In this document: positions 1 through 9,265 of the stretch, piece by piece | Layout: every line of letters begins with the position of its first letter | Position numbering within the stretch: position 1 is the stretch's first letter | Source: Litorilituus sediminis | Lineage (GTDB): Bacteria > Pseudomonadota > Gammaproteobacteria > Enterobacterales > Alteromonadaceae | Direction of reading: 5' to 3' | DNA length: 64,000 nt | Assembly: GCF_004295665.1 (NCBI RefSeq) | Contig: NZ_CP034759.1 | Span: 3,782,001-3,846,000 of the forward strand | Notes under the pieces: generated by a model | Seen by the model: only the letters and a program-made list of their open reading frames with translations | What the model was told of the DNA's origin: nothing | Databases searched by the model: none | Made by a program: the position numbers and the translations under genes

Positions 1-1461
1 AATAACCTAATTGAGTTTTATCGTCAGCTTGAGAAATATCAAGCTGACATTACTCAAACCATTGAAGAAATAAAAACTGGGACAGACAAGGATCTTAGAG
101 GTTACCTAGCTCTTCAATTTAATAAAAATAAGCAGTTTATTGAGGAGCTAACAGGCGTTATCAATGATTGGAAAAGTGCGAAACTGCAAGATTCAGAAAA
201 TGAAGAATTTGATGAAGACGATGAAGACGAAGTAATTACGACCGCTCAGCAGCAAGCGTTCAGTGATTATAAAAAAGCAATCCGAGCACTGGGTAAAGCT
301 AAATTCTTAAAGCGAAGCCTTCCTAAGGGAAGTTTATCAACCGCTATTATTGATTGGTTAGGTGAGCGTCTACCTAATCAAGATGACCTTATTGAACTTG
401 GTAGTTCAACTGTCATCATGACTGAGCTAAGAAAATTTAAGAACGCTGAAGTTAGATATCTAAAAGGGATCTCACGCAGCTATCGCTTGTTCCGAAAATC
501 AGAAGAAGTATTTAAGAACTGGTTTGAGAGTACTCCTTTAAAACCAAACTATATTGAACAGTGCGAGTTAGACATTCTCATTCTTGCTAATTTAAAAATA
601 GCTAGAGCGCTACTTAAAGAGCGATTTGTTCAACAAAAAATTGAAAGCTCTGGAGTTAGTGCAATTGAATCAGTAGCAAGTAGTTTTAAAAATCAAATCT
701 TAGTTGATGAAGCAACTGACTTTTCTCCGATTCAATTAGCCTGTATGGAATCATTATCTGAGCCATCTATAGGTTCTTTTTTCGCCTGTGGTGATTTTAA
801 TCAGCGTATAACTGAGCTTGGGACACAGAGTACTGAGCAACTAAATTGGATTTCACCAAAATTGAAAACAGAAAAAATTGACGTGGTTTATCGACAGAGT
901 GAATTATTGAATCAATTTGCCAAAAAATTGTTAATGGGGATGAAAGGCGATATTGACTTCGTTGGACAACTGCCTAAGAACGCCAATCATAAAGGTGTTC
1001 CTCCCGTTATTATTGAAAACACTCATTCAACAGGGGAATGTGTTGGCTGGTTAAAAGACCGTATCCTTGAAGTTGAGAGAAACGTTGGGCAACAAGTGGA
1101 AGGGTTACCAACAATAGCGATATTGGTCAATCATGAAGATGAAGTGATACCAATGGCAGAGGCATTAACAAATGAGTTGGAAGATCATAATATTCGTGCG
1201 GAAGCATGTGTTGGAGGCAAGTCGTTAGGTGAAGCTAACGATGTGAGAGTATTTGATGTTCAGCACATTAAAGGACTGGAGTTCGAAGCCGTATTTTTTG
1301 TCGGTGTTGATGTTCTCGCTAAGAAAAATCCAGAGCTTTTTGACAAATATCTCTACGTTGGTGCGACGAGGGCTGCTACCTTTTTCGGGTTAACGTGTGA
1401 AGGGAATGCTCCTAAATTAATTGCAGATCTTAAAACAAGCTTCCGTGATTATTGGCGCTAG
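1..1461 (+). CDS. UvrD/Rep-like SF1A helicase, C-terminal part (5' end outside window)
   Basis: The frame is open from base 1, so the gene begins before the window; about 486 residues are visible. The ATG at 418 is internal, because the 139 codons before it are in frame and protein-like, including an acidic patch (EEFDEDDEDE) near 202-231. Helicase motifs appear in order: motif II DEATDFSPIQ, motif III GDFNQR, YRQS (motif IV region), IKGLEFEAVFF (motif V) and YVGATRA (motif VI with the arginine finger). Walker A is not visible and should lie upstream. The family are ATP-driven 3'-5' DNA translocases. A DUF4145-helicase gene follows after 23 bases on the same strand, suggesting one operon. The specific role is unknown; defence is an inference. 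Confidence 0.85.
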   Translation, partial: NNLIEFYRQLEKYQADITQTIEEIKTGTDKDLRGYLALQFNKNKQFIEELTGVINDWKSAKLQDSENEEFDEDDEDEVITTAQQQAFSDYKKAIRALGKAKFLKRSLPKGSLSTAIIDWLGERLPNQDDLIELGSSTVIMTELRKFKNAEVRYLKGISRSYRLFRKSEEVFKNWFESTPLKPNYIEQCELDILILANLKIARALLKERFVQQKIESSGVSAIESVASSFKNQILVDEATDFSPIQLACMESLSEPSIGSFFACGDFNQRITELGTQSTEQLNWISPKLKTEKIDVVYRQSELLNQFAKKLLMGMKGDIDFVGQLPKNANHKGVPPVIIENTHSTGECVGWLKDRILEVERNVGQQVEGLPTIAILVNHEDEVIPMAEALTNELEDHNIRAEACVGGKSLGEANDVRVFDVQHIKGLEFEAVFFVGVDVLAKKNPELFDKYLYVGATRAATFFGLTCEGNAPKLIADLKTSFRDYWR

Positions 1462-1484
1462 TGATAAGAGTTGAAGGAGTAACG

Positions 1485-4295
1485 ATGTCGAATTCAAATT
1501 TTGCATTTTTAAGAGATGGTTTTCAGTCTCTAGCTGATTTAGGTGGTGCTGCCGAGGATTATGTCCATCGAGATCCACAGGCCGCATTAGTTAAGTTAAG
1601 ATGCTTTACTGAGTCGCTAGTAGGTTTTATCTATACAGAGCTTTCAATCGAAATTGATCCTGAAGCGGATTTGTTCAAACGGCTAAATAACAGGGATTTT
1701 AAAGAAGTTGTTGACCACTCTATCGTAGCGAAACTGCATGCTCTGCGTATTGATGGAAATAAAGCGGCCCACAATAATGTTAAACATTCTAAAGAGCATA
1801 GTCTCTGGTTGTTGAAAGAAGCATTTTTAGTAGGCAAATGGTTTATCCAGACTATTAAACAAACCTATATTGATATTCCTGATTTTGTTGAGCCTAAACC
1901 ATTGCCGGGACTAGCAGAAACATTATCTAATAATAAAGATTTGCAAGGGCAATTAGACCAACGCTCAGAAGCGTTAAAGAGTGCCGAAGATGAACTAAAG
2001 TTACTTCGAGAGCAATTAGTTGAAGCACAAAGAACTCACTCTCAAAAATCAGAATATCATGTTCTTGAAGCATTCAAGCAAGCTGGTAAAGCCGCTGCAT
2101 CAAGCTTTGATCTTCAAATGAACATTACAAGAAAGAATATTGATATATTTGATAGTTTTCGACAACACTCATTAACAGAATCTCAATCCCAACTTGTAAA
2201 GCAAATAGACCAGTTTTTAAATAAGGATAAAGAGCCTGTTTTCCTTTTAAAGGGTTATGCAGGTACGGGTAAAACGTTTATTACAGAAGGTCTAACGCAA
2301 TATCTAACAGCTATTGGTCGCCAATTTGTGGTAATGGCTCCAACTGGAAAAGCAGCAAAAGTAATCAGTGATAAAATAGGTCAAGAAGCCTCTACCATCC
2401 ACAGAGTAATTTACAATTACGAAAACGTTAAAGAGTATACCTTGGACGGACTTGAAGGTTCAGAGACGTTTAGATGTTACGCTGAAATAAAAGTAAATCA
2501 AAATACATCTGAGACAGTTTATATCATTGATGAATCCTCTATGGTTTCTGATAGTTACTCTGACTCTGAGTTTTTTCGATTTGGTTCTGGTTATTTGCTT
2601 AAAGACTTACTCAGTTATATAAATCTTGATCACAACGACCATACAAAAAAAGTTATTTTTATTGGTGATAATGCGCAGTTACCCCCCGTTGGGATGAATA
2701 TTTCTCCTGCATTAAGCGCTAATTACCTTCAAGATAAATACCAGCTAAATTCAAATGAATTTGAGCTTACAGAAGTTGTAAGACAAAAAGCTGATAGCGG
2801 TATTATGGATAATGCCAGCTCACTAAGAGAATCTATGCAGGTTGGTGTCTTTAATAAATTAGATTTTCAAATAAATGAGAAAGATGTCCACGAGCTTTCA
2901 AGCGAAAGTCTCCTTACTCGATTTTTAAATGTTTGTGATAACAAGTTAGCAAATACTAAAAACTCCATTCTTATTGCTTCATCGAATGCACAAGTAAGCC
3001 AATATAATAGAGTAGTGAGGGAACATTTTTTCCCCATGCAAACTGAAGTGGTTGCAGGCGATAAAATCATTTCTGTCGCGAATCACTATGTAAAAGAAAA
3101 AGTTATTACCAACGGTGAATTCGGTATGGTTAGGCGAGTGCTTTCAGGGCCTGAGTTAAGAAAGGTAACACTGCGTAAAAAAGGTGAAGATGGCACTACA
3201 ATTACTTTTACAGTCGAACTTCAATTTCGAGATGTTGAGTTAGGTTTTAGGGACGAAAATGGCGATGTCAGCTTTTTTGTCTGTAAGATTGTTGAAAACT
3301 TGCTCTATAACGATGAGCCAAGTTTAAGCTCTGATGAATATAAAGCATTGTATGTAGATTTTGTTAATCGTCATCCTGAGCTGAGAAGTAAGGATAAAAA
3401 AAATGAGTTTCGTCTTGAGCTATTGGCAGATCCTTATTTTAATGCCTTTAAGGTGAAATTTGGTTATGCCATCACTTGTCATAAAGCTCAAGGCAGTGAA
3501 TGGCAAAATGTATTCTTAAAGTGTAGCTCACATCATAAAACCCTTAGCCAAGATTACTTCCGATGGCTATACACAGCCATAACAAGATCTTCTTCACAGC
3601 TTTTCGTTTTAGATCCTCCCAAAGTAAAATTAGGCACTGGGATCTCGCGTGTTGGAGGGAACAATAATTACCCGGTAAATGATACTTCTTCTCATAAAGA
3701 GCAAGATTTGAATAATTCCAATCCAGCATTGAATTGTGAAAACATTCCTGAGGGGAACCAGTTCTTGCGCAATTTGTATTTAGAAGTGAGTAAGCAAATA
3801 TCTAATACAGATATCAAGATAGTTGAGGTTACACATAATCAATATCAAGAAGTTTATCTTTGCCAACTGGGTGAAGAGTTTGGTACAGCAAGGGTTTCAT
3901 ACAATGGTAAGAACAAAATATCAGCAGTGAATTGTAGTATGGACAATGCGACTGGCAATTTGTTATCTGAAAAACTTAGTTGTCTTAAAGGTAAGCTAAT
4001 TACTTTAGGTTTAAGCACAGCTTCTACAAATTTTGAGTTCCCAGAGCCATTTTTAGAGGAATTTCACGGCCAATTGACCAACATTCTCAAAGAGCATGAC
4101 ATTTCAATTTCTGAAGTATTAGCGAGAGACTATACGCAAAGGTACAGCTTTCATAGGTCAGGTGAGACTGCCGTTGTTGATATCTTTTATAATGGAAAGA
4201 GTCAGTTCACGCGCTTGATGGGCATGAAAAACTTGTCTGGTTCGGAGAAATTAATGCATCAAGTAGAGGGATTGATTGAAGAGGCGTTTAATTAG
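1485..4295 (+). CDS. DUF4145 / coiled-coil / RecD-like SF1B helicase fusion
   Basis: 936 residues. I chose ATG 1485 because GAAGGAG sits 6 bases upstream; an upstream TTG at 1452 would overlap the previous gene. The N-terminus (about 10-125) resembles DUF4145, a domain often attached to restriction and defence proteins. A charged coiled coil lies at about 155-195. The helicase core has Walker A GYAGTGKT (257-264), APTGKAAK, DESSM (from 349), GDNAQLPPVG, the HKAQGSEW motif and YTAITR (696-701), as in RecD/TraA-type 5'-3' helicases. About 220 C-terminal residues match nothing I recognise. It lies 2 bases before the TPR gene, so translation is probably coupled. It likely unwinds or translocates on nucleic acid; the substrate is unknown. 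Confidence 0.85.
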   Translation: MSNSNFAFLRDGFQSLADLGGAAEDYVHRDPQAALVKLRCFTESLVGFIYTELSIEIDPEADLFKRLNNRDFKEVVDHSIVAKLHALRIDGNKAAHNNVKHSKEHSLWLLKEAFLVGKWFIQTIKQTYIDIPDFVEPKPLPGLAETLSNNKDLQGQLDQRSEALKSAEDELKLLREQLVEAQRTHSQKSEYHVLEAFKQAGKAAASSFDLQMNITRKNIDIFDSFRQHSLTESQSQLVKQIDQFLNKDKEPVFLLKGYAGTGKTFITEGLTQYLTAIGRQFVVMAPTGKAAKVISDKIGQEASTIHRVIYNYENVKEYTLDGLEGSETFRCYAEIKVNQNTSETVYIIDESSMVSDSYSDSEFFRFGSGYLLKDLLSYINLDHNDHTKKVIFIGDNAQLPPVGMNISPALSANYLQDKYQLNSNEFELTEVVRQKADSGIMDNASSLRESMQVGVFNKLDFQINEKDVHELSSESLLTRFLNVCDNKLANTKNSILIASSNAQVSQYNRVVREHFFPMQTEVVAGDKIISVANHYVKEKVITNGEFGMVRRVLSGPELRKVTLRKKGEDGTTITFTVELQFRDVELGFRDENGDVSFFVCKIVENLLYNDEPSLSSDEYKALYVDFVNRHPELRSKDKKNEFRLELLADPYFNAFKVKFGYAITCHKAQGSEWQNVFLKCSSHHKTLSQDYFRWLYTAITRSSSQLFVLDPPKVKLGTGISRVGGNNNYPVNDTSSHKEQDLNNSNPALNCENIPEGNQFLRNLYLEVSKQISNTDIKIVEVTHNQYQEVYLCQLGEEFGTARVSYNGKNKISAVNCSMDNATGNLLSEKLSCLKGKLITLGLSTASTNFEFPEPFLEEFHGQLTNILKEHDISISEVLARDYTQRYSFHRSGETAVVDIFYNGKSQFTRLMGMKNLSGSEKLMHQVEGLIEEAFN

Positions 4296-4297
4296 TA

Positions 4298-6241
4298 ATG
4301 TTTATTCAAAACAATAACACGTCGTCAAAAACGAGCAAGGATGTTTTTGCTTTAAGAAAAGTAGGTAAAATAGACGAAGCATATAATTTAGCCATTGAAC
4401 TAATTAATAGCTCTCCGAATGATGAGTGGAATGTTAAAGCTTTTGCATGGTGTCTTATCGATCTTATAAAGCGAGATGCCAAGCTTGGTAACAGCGATTC
4501 AACAAATCATTACCTGCAACAGCTTGACTCATTATCAATAGATCCAAATGACGAGATACTTAATAAGCAAGTTTTGTATGTTAGAAATATGGCGAGTCCC
4601 ATATTTAAAGAGACACAACGAGCAAAGCAAGCGAGTAAAGAAGGGAAGCATCAGTTAGCGATAAATATATATACCAAAGCATTATCGGAGCAGCCTGATA
4701 ATCATGATATTAGGAGCAGTATAGGCTGGGAAATTTACAAACTAGCGAAAGCACAATTTAATAATGAAAACGTGAATGTTTTTGCCGTAAAGAAATTGTT
4801 GAATGATTACCTAAAACTTAACTGTAATGTTCCTTCTCTGTTACACAGCCTTTTCCTTGGCCTCGCAGACAAGCTTACCAGTCACCACAACTTCAACCTA
4901 GCCGCATTTATAAAAATATGGGGAATTCAAAACCTACGTGATGAGGACTTTGAGCCATATGTTGATGACGTCACAGGAAATAGTTATCCAAGTTTGGCCT
5001 CAAAGGTTGCTTTGCATGGTACGAAACAAGCAGTTGAACATAATGATCTTGAATCTTTACCTTTGTTATTAGAGGTAATAGATAGAGTTATTCCAAGTTC
5101 AGATGACCCTATTTGGTTGGAGTTAAATAAAGCGCGAGCGTTAAACCTACTTGGTGAATATCAGAAGAGCTTTGATTTGGCAGTAAAAGTTGCAAAGCAA
5201 AAGATTGGTGAATATTGGATTTGGGAGTTACTTGGGGATATACAAGGTAATTATGATAAAAGTAGTGCATTCAATTGTTATTGCCGGGCATTGTCCTCAA
5301 ATCCAAAAGAAAACTTTATTGCTAACCTCCGATTAAAGTTGGCGGAACTTTTGATTGAAAAAGGTAATTATTCAGCGGCAAAATATGAAGTTACTTGTGT
5401 TATGGATGCAAGAAATCGTGAGGGATGGTCGATACCAGAGAAAGCTGAGATGTTACAGAGTCAATCTTGGTTTTCGGCCACTGAAGCTGCGGCAAGTAAT
5501 CAATCTTTATATAAAGATCATGCTGGAAAAGCAGAAGAGGTTTTATTTCAGAACTTACCTTGGATACATGCAAACCTAGGAAGTGTTTTTTCGTTACCAG
5601 ATAAGCCCAACAAAAAAAGAAGAAAGATATATTTAAATAATAGCGAAGATAGATTTCCAGTGGAGATTACTCTTCCCGAAAATAGATTTTCGTTTTCATC
5701 TCTACCAGAAGGGGCGGCTGTCAGGTTTAAAGGTGAGTTAGACAGAATTACCAATCGTTTTACTGCTTATCAATTTGAAACAAGAACAACTGCTAATCAG
5801 TGGGATATTTTCTCATCATTTATCGGAGTGGTCGATCATGTGAACGTAGCTAAGAAGCTAGTTCATGTGATTTTTGATAGAGGTGTCGATACCGTTATTC
5901 CATTTTCAAAAACACCTGAGCGACTAATCGTTGGTGATTCAATTAAAGCAAAGCTGTCAAAGTCCAAGACAAAACATGGCACCAAGTACCAAGCGTTAAC
6001 TATTGCCAAGTCTGATGAAAAGGCCAGTACCAATGTTTTAAAAGAATTCAGTGATGATGTCCGAATTTCTAATGGGCTTGGATTCACCTCGACTGATATT
6101 TTTATTGATAGAAATTTATTAGAAGATTGTGATGTTGAAGACGGTGATACTGTTTCGGGAAAAGCCGTATTGAATTATAACAAGAAAAGATCAAGCTGGG
6201 GCTGGAAAGCGATAGCTATTAATAATAAAGAGCGCTTTTAA
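4298..6241 (+). CDS. TPR protein with C-terminal OB/cold-shock-like segments
   Basis: 647 residues, cytoplasmic, no signal peptide. The first roughly 410 residues are helical with TPR-like pairs, for example KVGKIDEAYNLAIELI near the start, KEGKHQLAINIYTKAL at about 115 and LLGEYQKSFDLAVKVA at about 285. From about 430 the protein becomes beta-rich: SSLPEGAAVRFKGELDR, then GVVDHVNVAKKLVHVIFDRG with VPFSK-like spacing, then a further segment near the end. This resembles cold-shock/OB-type nucleic-acid-binding folds, so I infer a scaffold that may bind RNA or DNA and partner the helicases. It starts 2 bases after the DUF4145-helicase and is followed 27 bases later by the PLD-like gene. No exact family recognised. 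Confidence 0.6.
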   Translation: MFIQNNNTSSKTSKDVFALRKVGKIDEAYNLAIELINSSPNDEWNVKAFAWCLIDLIKRDAKLGNSDSTNHYLQQLDSLSIDPNDEILNKQVLYVRNMASPIFKETQRAKQASKEGKHQLAINIYTKALSEQPDNHDIRSSIGWEIYKLAKAQFNNENVNVFAVKKLLNDYLKLNCNVPSLLHSLFLGLADKLTSHHNFNLAAFIKIWGIQNLRDEDFEPYVDDVTGNSYPSLASKVALHGTKQAVEHNDLESLPLLLEVIDRVIPSSDDPIWLELNKARALNLLGEYQKSFDLAVKVAKQKIGEYWIWELLGDIQGNYDKSSAFNCYCRALSSNPKENFIANLRLKLAELLIEKGNYSAAKYEVTCVMDARNREGWSIPEKAEMLQSQSWFSATEAAASNQSLYKDHAGKAEEVLFQNLPWIHANLGSVFSLPDKPNKKRRKIYLNNSEDRFPVEITLPENRFSFSSLPEGAAVRFKGELDRITNRFTAYQFETRTTANQWDIFSSFIGVVDHVNVAKKLVHVIFDRGVDTVIPFSKTPERLIVGDSIKAKLSKSKTKHGTKYQALTIAKSDEKASTNVLKEFSDDVRISNGLGFTSTDIFIDRNLLEDCDVEDGDTVSGKAVLNYNKKRSSWGWKAIAINNKERF

Positions 6242-6268
6242 TACAAGTTTTGAAAGGGAGTTTTAACG

Positions 6269-7531
6269 TTGAGTGATGAACAATTTTTTAAGTACATAGA
6301 TTCAGAAGCACTATGTCAATTTATCAAGCAAGCAGAAGAATCAGTGATATATGCGGCTCCGGGGATAAGAAATGAGGTCGCAGAAGAGTTTGTTAAAATT
6401 TCCAATAAGCTAGGTGATGGGATGGTAACTGTATGTTTGGATGTTAGCGAGCATACGGTTCGAATGGGATTTGGTGATATAGATGCGATAAGTCAATTAG
6501 AGGAAGTATTAATCATAAATAATATCCCTCAATTGCGATTTGCATTGATTATTGTTGACGGTGTTGGCTATAGCTTTTCTCCAACGGCCTTATATCTCGA
6601 AAGTGAAAGCTCAACTAGCTTAGGTTTTAATTCAATTAAAATGACAGATGCGCAAGTGCTGGAAGCTACAACAAGGTTATCTCCCGCAGCCAAAGCAATT
6701 GCTTTGGCAACTTGCACATCTGAAGAAGAATATCAGAAAATATCAACAACCATTCCTGAGATCCCCAACAATCCGGTTCAACAGTCAGATATTGAGAAAA
6801 TCGATCATTCTATCAAAATTAACCCAGTAGCAAAGTTTGATATAACAAGGCAGGTCAGGGTTTATAGCTCATATTTACAATATGTAGAAGTTAAAATGAC
6901 TGGTGTTGCGATACAGCGGCAAAAGATATCTATACCGAAAGTTTTCCAGTCTCTAGGAGATGAAGACAAGGAATTACAGAATCGATTGAATACTAGTTTT
7001 GATCTGCTTGAAAAAGATAACAAACTATCTTCAAAAGAATTGGAAGACAAATTAAAGCAAATCAGAGACGATTTTTCTCCATCATTAGGAAAAAAGCATG
7101 GTCGAGTTATGCTTAAATGCAATCGAGACATATTTGATAAAGAGATTGAGAGTCTAAAAAGCGAGTTAAATGCTCATTCAAAAAATGTTAAAGAAAACCT
7201 TCAGAAAAGCATTGATGAATCGATAGACAAAATAGCTAAATATTACACACCTATCGTGGAACGGAATCCACCAAATAAATTGATTGGAACTCTTGGTAAA
7301 GACGTCGATAGTGATCAAATATTTAAATGGGCAAAAAGGCAGTTAGAAAGAGTTTTCCCAAGCGCGGAAGGTATGATTCAGAAAATGGAGTTATCTGTTA
7401 TATTTAAAGATATCACTTACGAAAATCTAAATGATAAAGAGTTTTTAGATGCGGTTTTTAATGCGTTCCCAGATACTAACTGGGAGAAAGCGCATCAAGA
7501 ATATTTAGCTGCTTCAGAAAGTAGTTCATAG
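6269..7531 (+). CDS. Phospholipase-D-like domain protein with degenerate active site
   Basis: 420 residues with a TTG start at 6269, supported by AAAGGGAG 8 bases upstream. Residues 10-115 follow the PLD-superfamily pattern: VIYAAPGIRNEVAEEF, VTVCLDV, RMGFGDIDAI and LRFALIIVDG...FSPTALYL. The histidine and lysine of the HKD motif are not seen at LRFALIIVD, although the aspartate remains, so the domain may bind rather than cut. Residues about 190-400 hold a second conserved-looking beta segment (YSSYLQYVEVKMTG) and long charged helices, probably coiled coil. It is the last gene of the four-gene run. PLD-like proteins often accompany helicases in defence loci, but no named system with this gene order is known to me. 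Confidence 0.55.
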   Translation: MSDEQFFKYIDSEALCQFIKQAEESVIYAAPGIRNEVAEEFVKISNKLGDGMVTVCLDVSEHTVRMGFGDIDAISQLEEVLIINNIPQLRFALIIVDGVGYSFSPTALYLESESSTSLGFNSIKMTDAQVLEATTRLSPAAKAIALATCTSEEEYQKISTTIPEIPNNPVQQSDIEKIDHSIKINPVAKFDITRQVRVYSSYLQYVEVKMTGVAIQRQKISIPKVFQSLGDEDKELQNRLNTSFDLLEKDNKLSSKELEDKLKQIRDDFSPSLGKKHGRVMLKCNRDIFDKEIESLKSELNAHSKNVKENLQKSIDESIDKIAKYYTPIVERNPPNKLIGTLGKDVDSDQIFKWAKRQLERVFPSAEGMIQKMELSVIFKDITYENLNDKEFLDAVFNAFPDTNWEKAHQEYLAASESSS

Positions 7532-7603
7532 CTTTATAGTGATAATTTGTTAAAAAGCGTGACGTTGTAACCGTAAACAATATAGATTTAAAGTGCATAG
7601 TCC

Positions 7604-7628
7604 GAATCCCTTGCTATTAAAGGGATTC
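7604..7628. repeat. Perfect 9-bp hairpin downstream of helicase operon
   Basis: GAATCCCTT (7604-7612), loop GCTATTA, AAGGGATTC (7620-7628). There is no T-tract, so it is either a processing or attenuation hairpin or a remnant of a boundary or attachment site. The rest of 7532-7792 contains no gene; two imperfect copies of a motif like GAGTTTCCGACTAG are spaced about 60 bases apart (near 7687 and 7746). Confidence 0.5.
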
Positions 7629-7792
7629 AGGCGGTTTCCAAGTACTATTGCTTATCTAGCGAACTTTTTCTCAATAAAAAGGGGCAAAGTTTCCAACTAG
7701 GTTTGTAACAAGGCTTGTCGTAAGTCATTGAAAAATATAGGTGCTGAGTTTCCGACTAGAGCTGTCGTGATCACTGGTTGATATAGAATAAT

Positions 7793-7820
7793 AAAAAGCG
7801 AGCTTAGGCTCGCTTTTTTT
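7793..7820. terminator. Bidirectional rho-independent terminator
   Basis: AAAAAGCGAGC (7793-7803), loop TTAG, GCTCGC followed by seven T. It closes the helicase operon and separates it from the secreted-protein gene at 7883. Confidence 0.85.
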
Positions 7821-7882
7821 GTTATGTTAGCCATTGACTTTAAAGATAATCAAACATTAAAAAACTTTGGAAGGGATTCATT

Positions 7883-8650
7883 TTGTTAATTAAAAATTTA
7901 AAAGTATATCGCCAATTATACCTAGCTTTATATGGGCTTACTTTTTGTTTTTACTCTTCTATATTATGTTTTTTTTCGATTGCCTCTTATGCAGAGGAAA
8001 ATGTTTCCCCACTTATTGTTAAAGAAATATACGAGAAAGATAAGAGTTTGTGCTCATCGGTTATATATTCTATTAAGAAAACTGCTGCTAAAAACTATCA
8101 AAAGTTAAATACAGCACAAAAGGAAGCAATGACATTAAGTTATTTGACGACTCATGGTGTAAAGAATGTTTTAAGTATTGGTAAGGAGACCATTTTATGG
8201 TCAAAAAAAAGTGTGAAGTTTGAAAGTCTTGATGGTGATGAAATTAGGGAAGATGAGTTTATATACGCAGATATTAATAATGACGGAAAATCTGAGTTTG
8301 TAGTTAAGCTTCCTGACTTAACTGATGTGTCTGATGGGTTTGGTTGGTGGGTATACCCTAGATTTAATCCCTATATTCAAGAGGCTTTATCTTTGCTAGA
8401 TGCTAAACAATCGGTAGGTTTTAGTTATAGGGATAACAATATAAACATCTCTTACAGTGATACTTATCAGCCAGTTGCACGAAATTTCCATTTTGAATTT
8501 ATCACTCTCAATAACCATGTATATGTATTGTTAATGTTGCATTATGGTTATTCATCTGTTTCTCAGGAAAATGTAATTTTGGCAGACTTAAATGAAAAGT
8601 ATCAGATCAAAAATCAAATTTGCCACTATGAGTTAAGTTTACAAAAATAG
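7883..8650 (+). CDS. Secreted hypothetical protein
   Basis: 255 residues from a TTG start, preceded by GGAAGGGA 6 bases upstream. The N-terminus is a long hydrophobic signal peptide, probably cleaved after ASYA (about residue 37). Near residue 130 there is a calcium-loop-like DINNDGKSEFV segment, as in FG-GAP/VCBS proteins, but only one copy. No enzyme signature is seen. It stands alone between a terminator and the hairpin-rich element starting at 8706. Function unknown; periplasmic location is inferred. Confidence 0.6.
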   Translation: MLIKNLKVYRQLYLALYGLTFCFYSSILCFFSIASYAEENVSPLIVKEIYEKDKSLCSSVIYSIKKTAAKNYQKLNTAQKEAMTLSYLTTHGVKNVLSIGKETILWSKKSVKFESLDGDEIREDEFIYADINNDGKSEFVVKLPDLTDVSDGFGWWVYPRFNPYIQEALSLLDAKQSVGFSYRDNNINISYSDTYQPVARNFHFEFITLNNHVYVLLMLHYGYSSVSQENVILADLNEKYQIKNQICHYELSLQK

Positions 8651-8705
8651 AGTGCATTTGTGTGTGAAATTAATATATACAGGAACAAGCAAAATTAATT
8701 GGTAT

Positions 8706-9197
8706 GTCGCGGTGGCGACGGCACCCAAAGGGAGACTGCCTCCGGCCTCCCTTTGGAATCCCACGGAGCTGCTGCATCAAACGTAATCCAACATTCAGCT
8801 CAATATTTTCGACCTAACAGCAATGAAGGCACATCCTTGTGCCACATTGCTTTTGCCATCATCCATGATGGCAATAGGTGAATATTGTGCCTCACACCGG
8901 CGTTTGAAGAAGCAGACTTGGTGCTTGTTTCTTCTATCGTGCATCACACACGTTGAAACTAACGACAGTGATATAGCGATCACCAATTCCCATCTCAGTG
9001 AATAGATCTCAATTTTTAAAGTGTCAGTCAAGCTGAGCCATGGATGGCGAAGACTGCCGCTTTTCATGGACGAATATCGGCAGGTATTGACTGTAAACTC
9101 AAAATTGATGATTTATGTTTTCACTGAGTGGGCGCTCTGGGGATTGAAAAGGGGAGCGGAGCGGTCGTTCCCCTTTTCGTGCTGTCGCCACCGCGAC
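8706..9197. repeat. 492-bp hairpin-rich element with 19-bp terminal inverted repeats
   Basis: The left end GTCGCGGTGGCGACGGCAC (8706-8724) and the right end (9179-9197) are inverted copies with 18 of 19 matches; each end is itself a small palindrome (GTCGC/GCGAC). Just inside each end sits a perfect 10-bp hairpin: CCAAAGGGAG with CTCCCTTTGG (8725-8756), and GAAAAGGGGA with TCCCCTTTTC (9146-9178). Further perfect hairpins are GGCACA/TGTGCC (8828-8843) and GCCATCA/TGATGGC (8855-8872). It is visibly richer in GC at its ends than the flanks. Short overlapping frames inside look random. It may be a MITE-like repeat or a structured RNA; no transposase is present. Confidence 0.65.
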
Positions 9198-9265
9198 GCC
9201 AAGCAGAAAAAAGAACTCCAAGCCTATGAACTTACCCACAGGCTTCAGATAACAGCAAAAAAGCA

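Noticed and set aside
418..1461. ATG at 418 as the start of the helicase gene
   Set aside because: The frame upstream is open to base 1 and protein-like, so this is an internal methionine.
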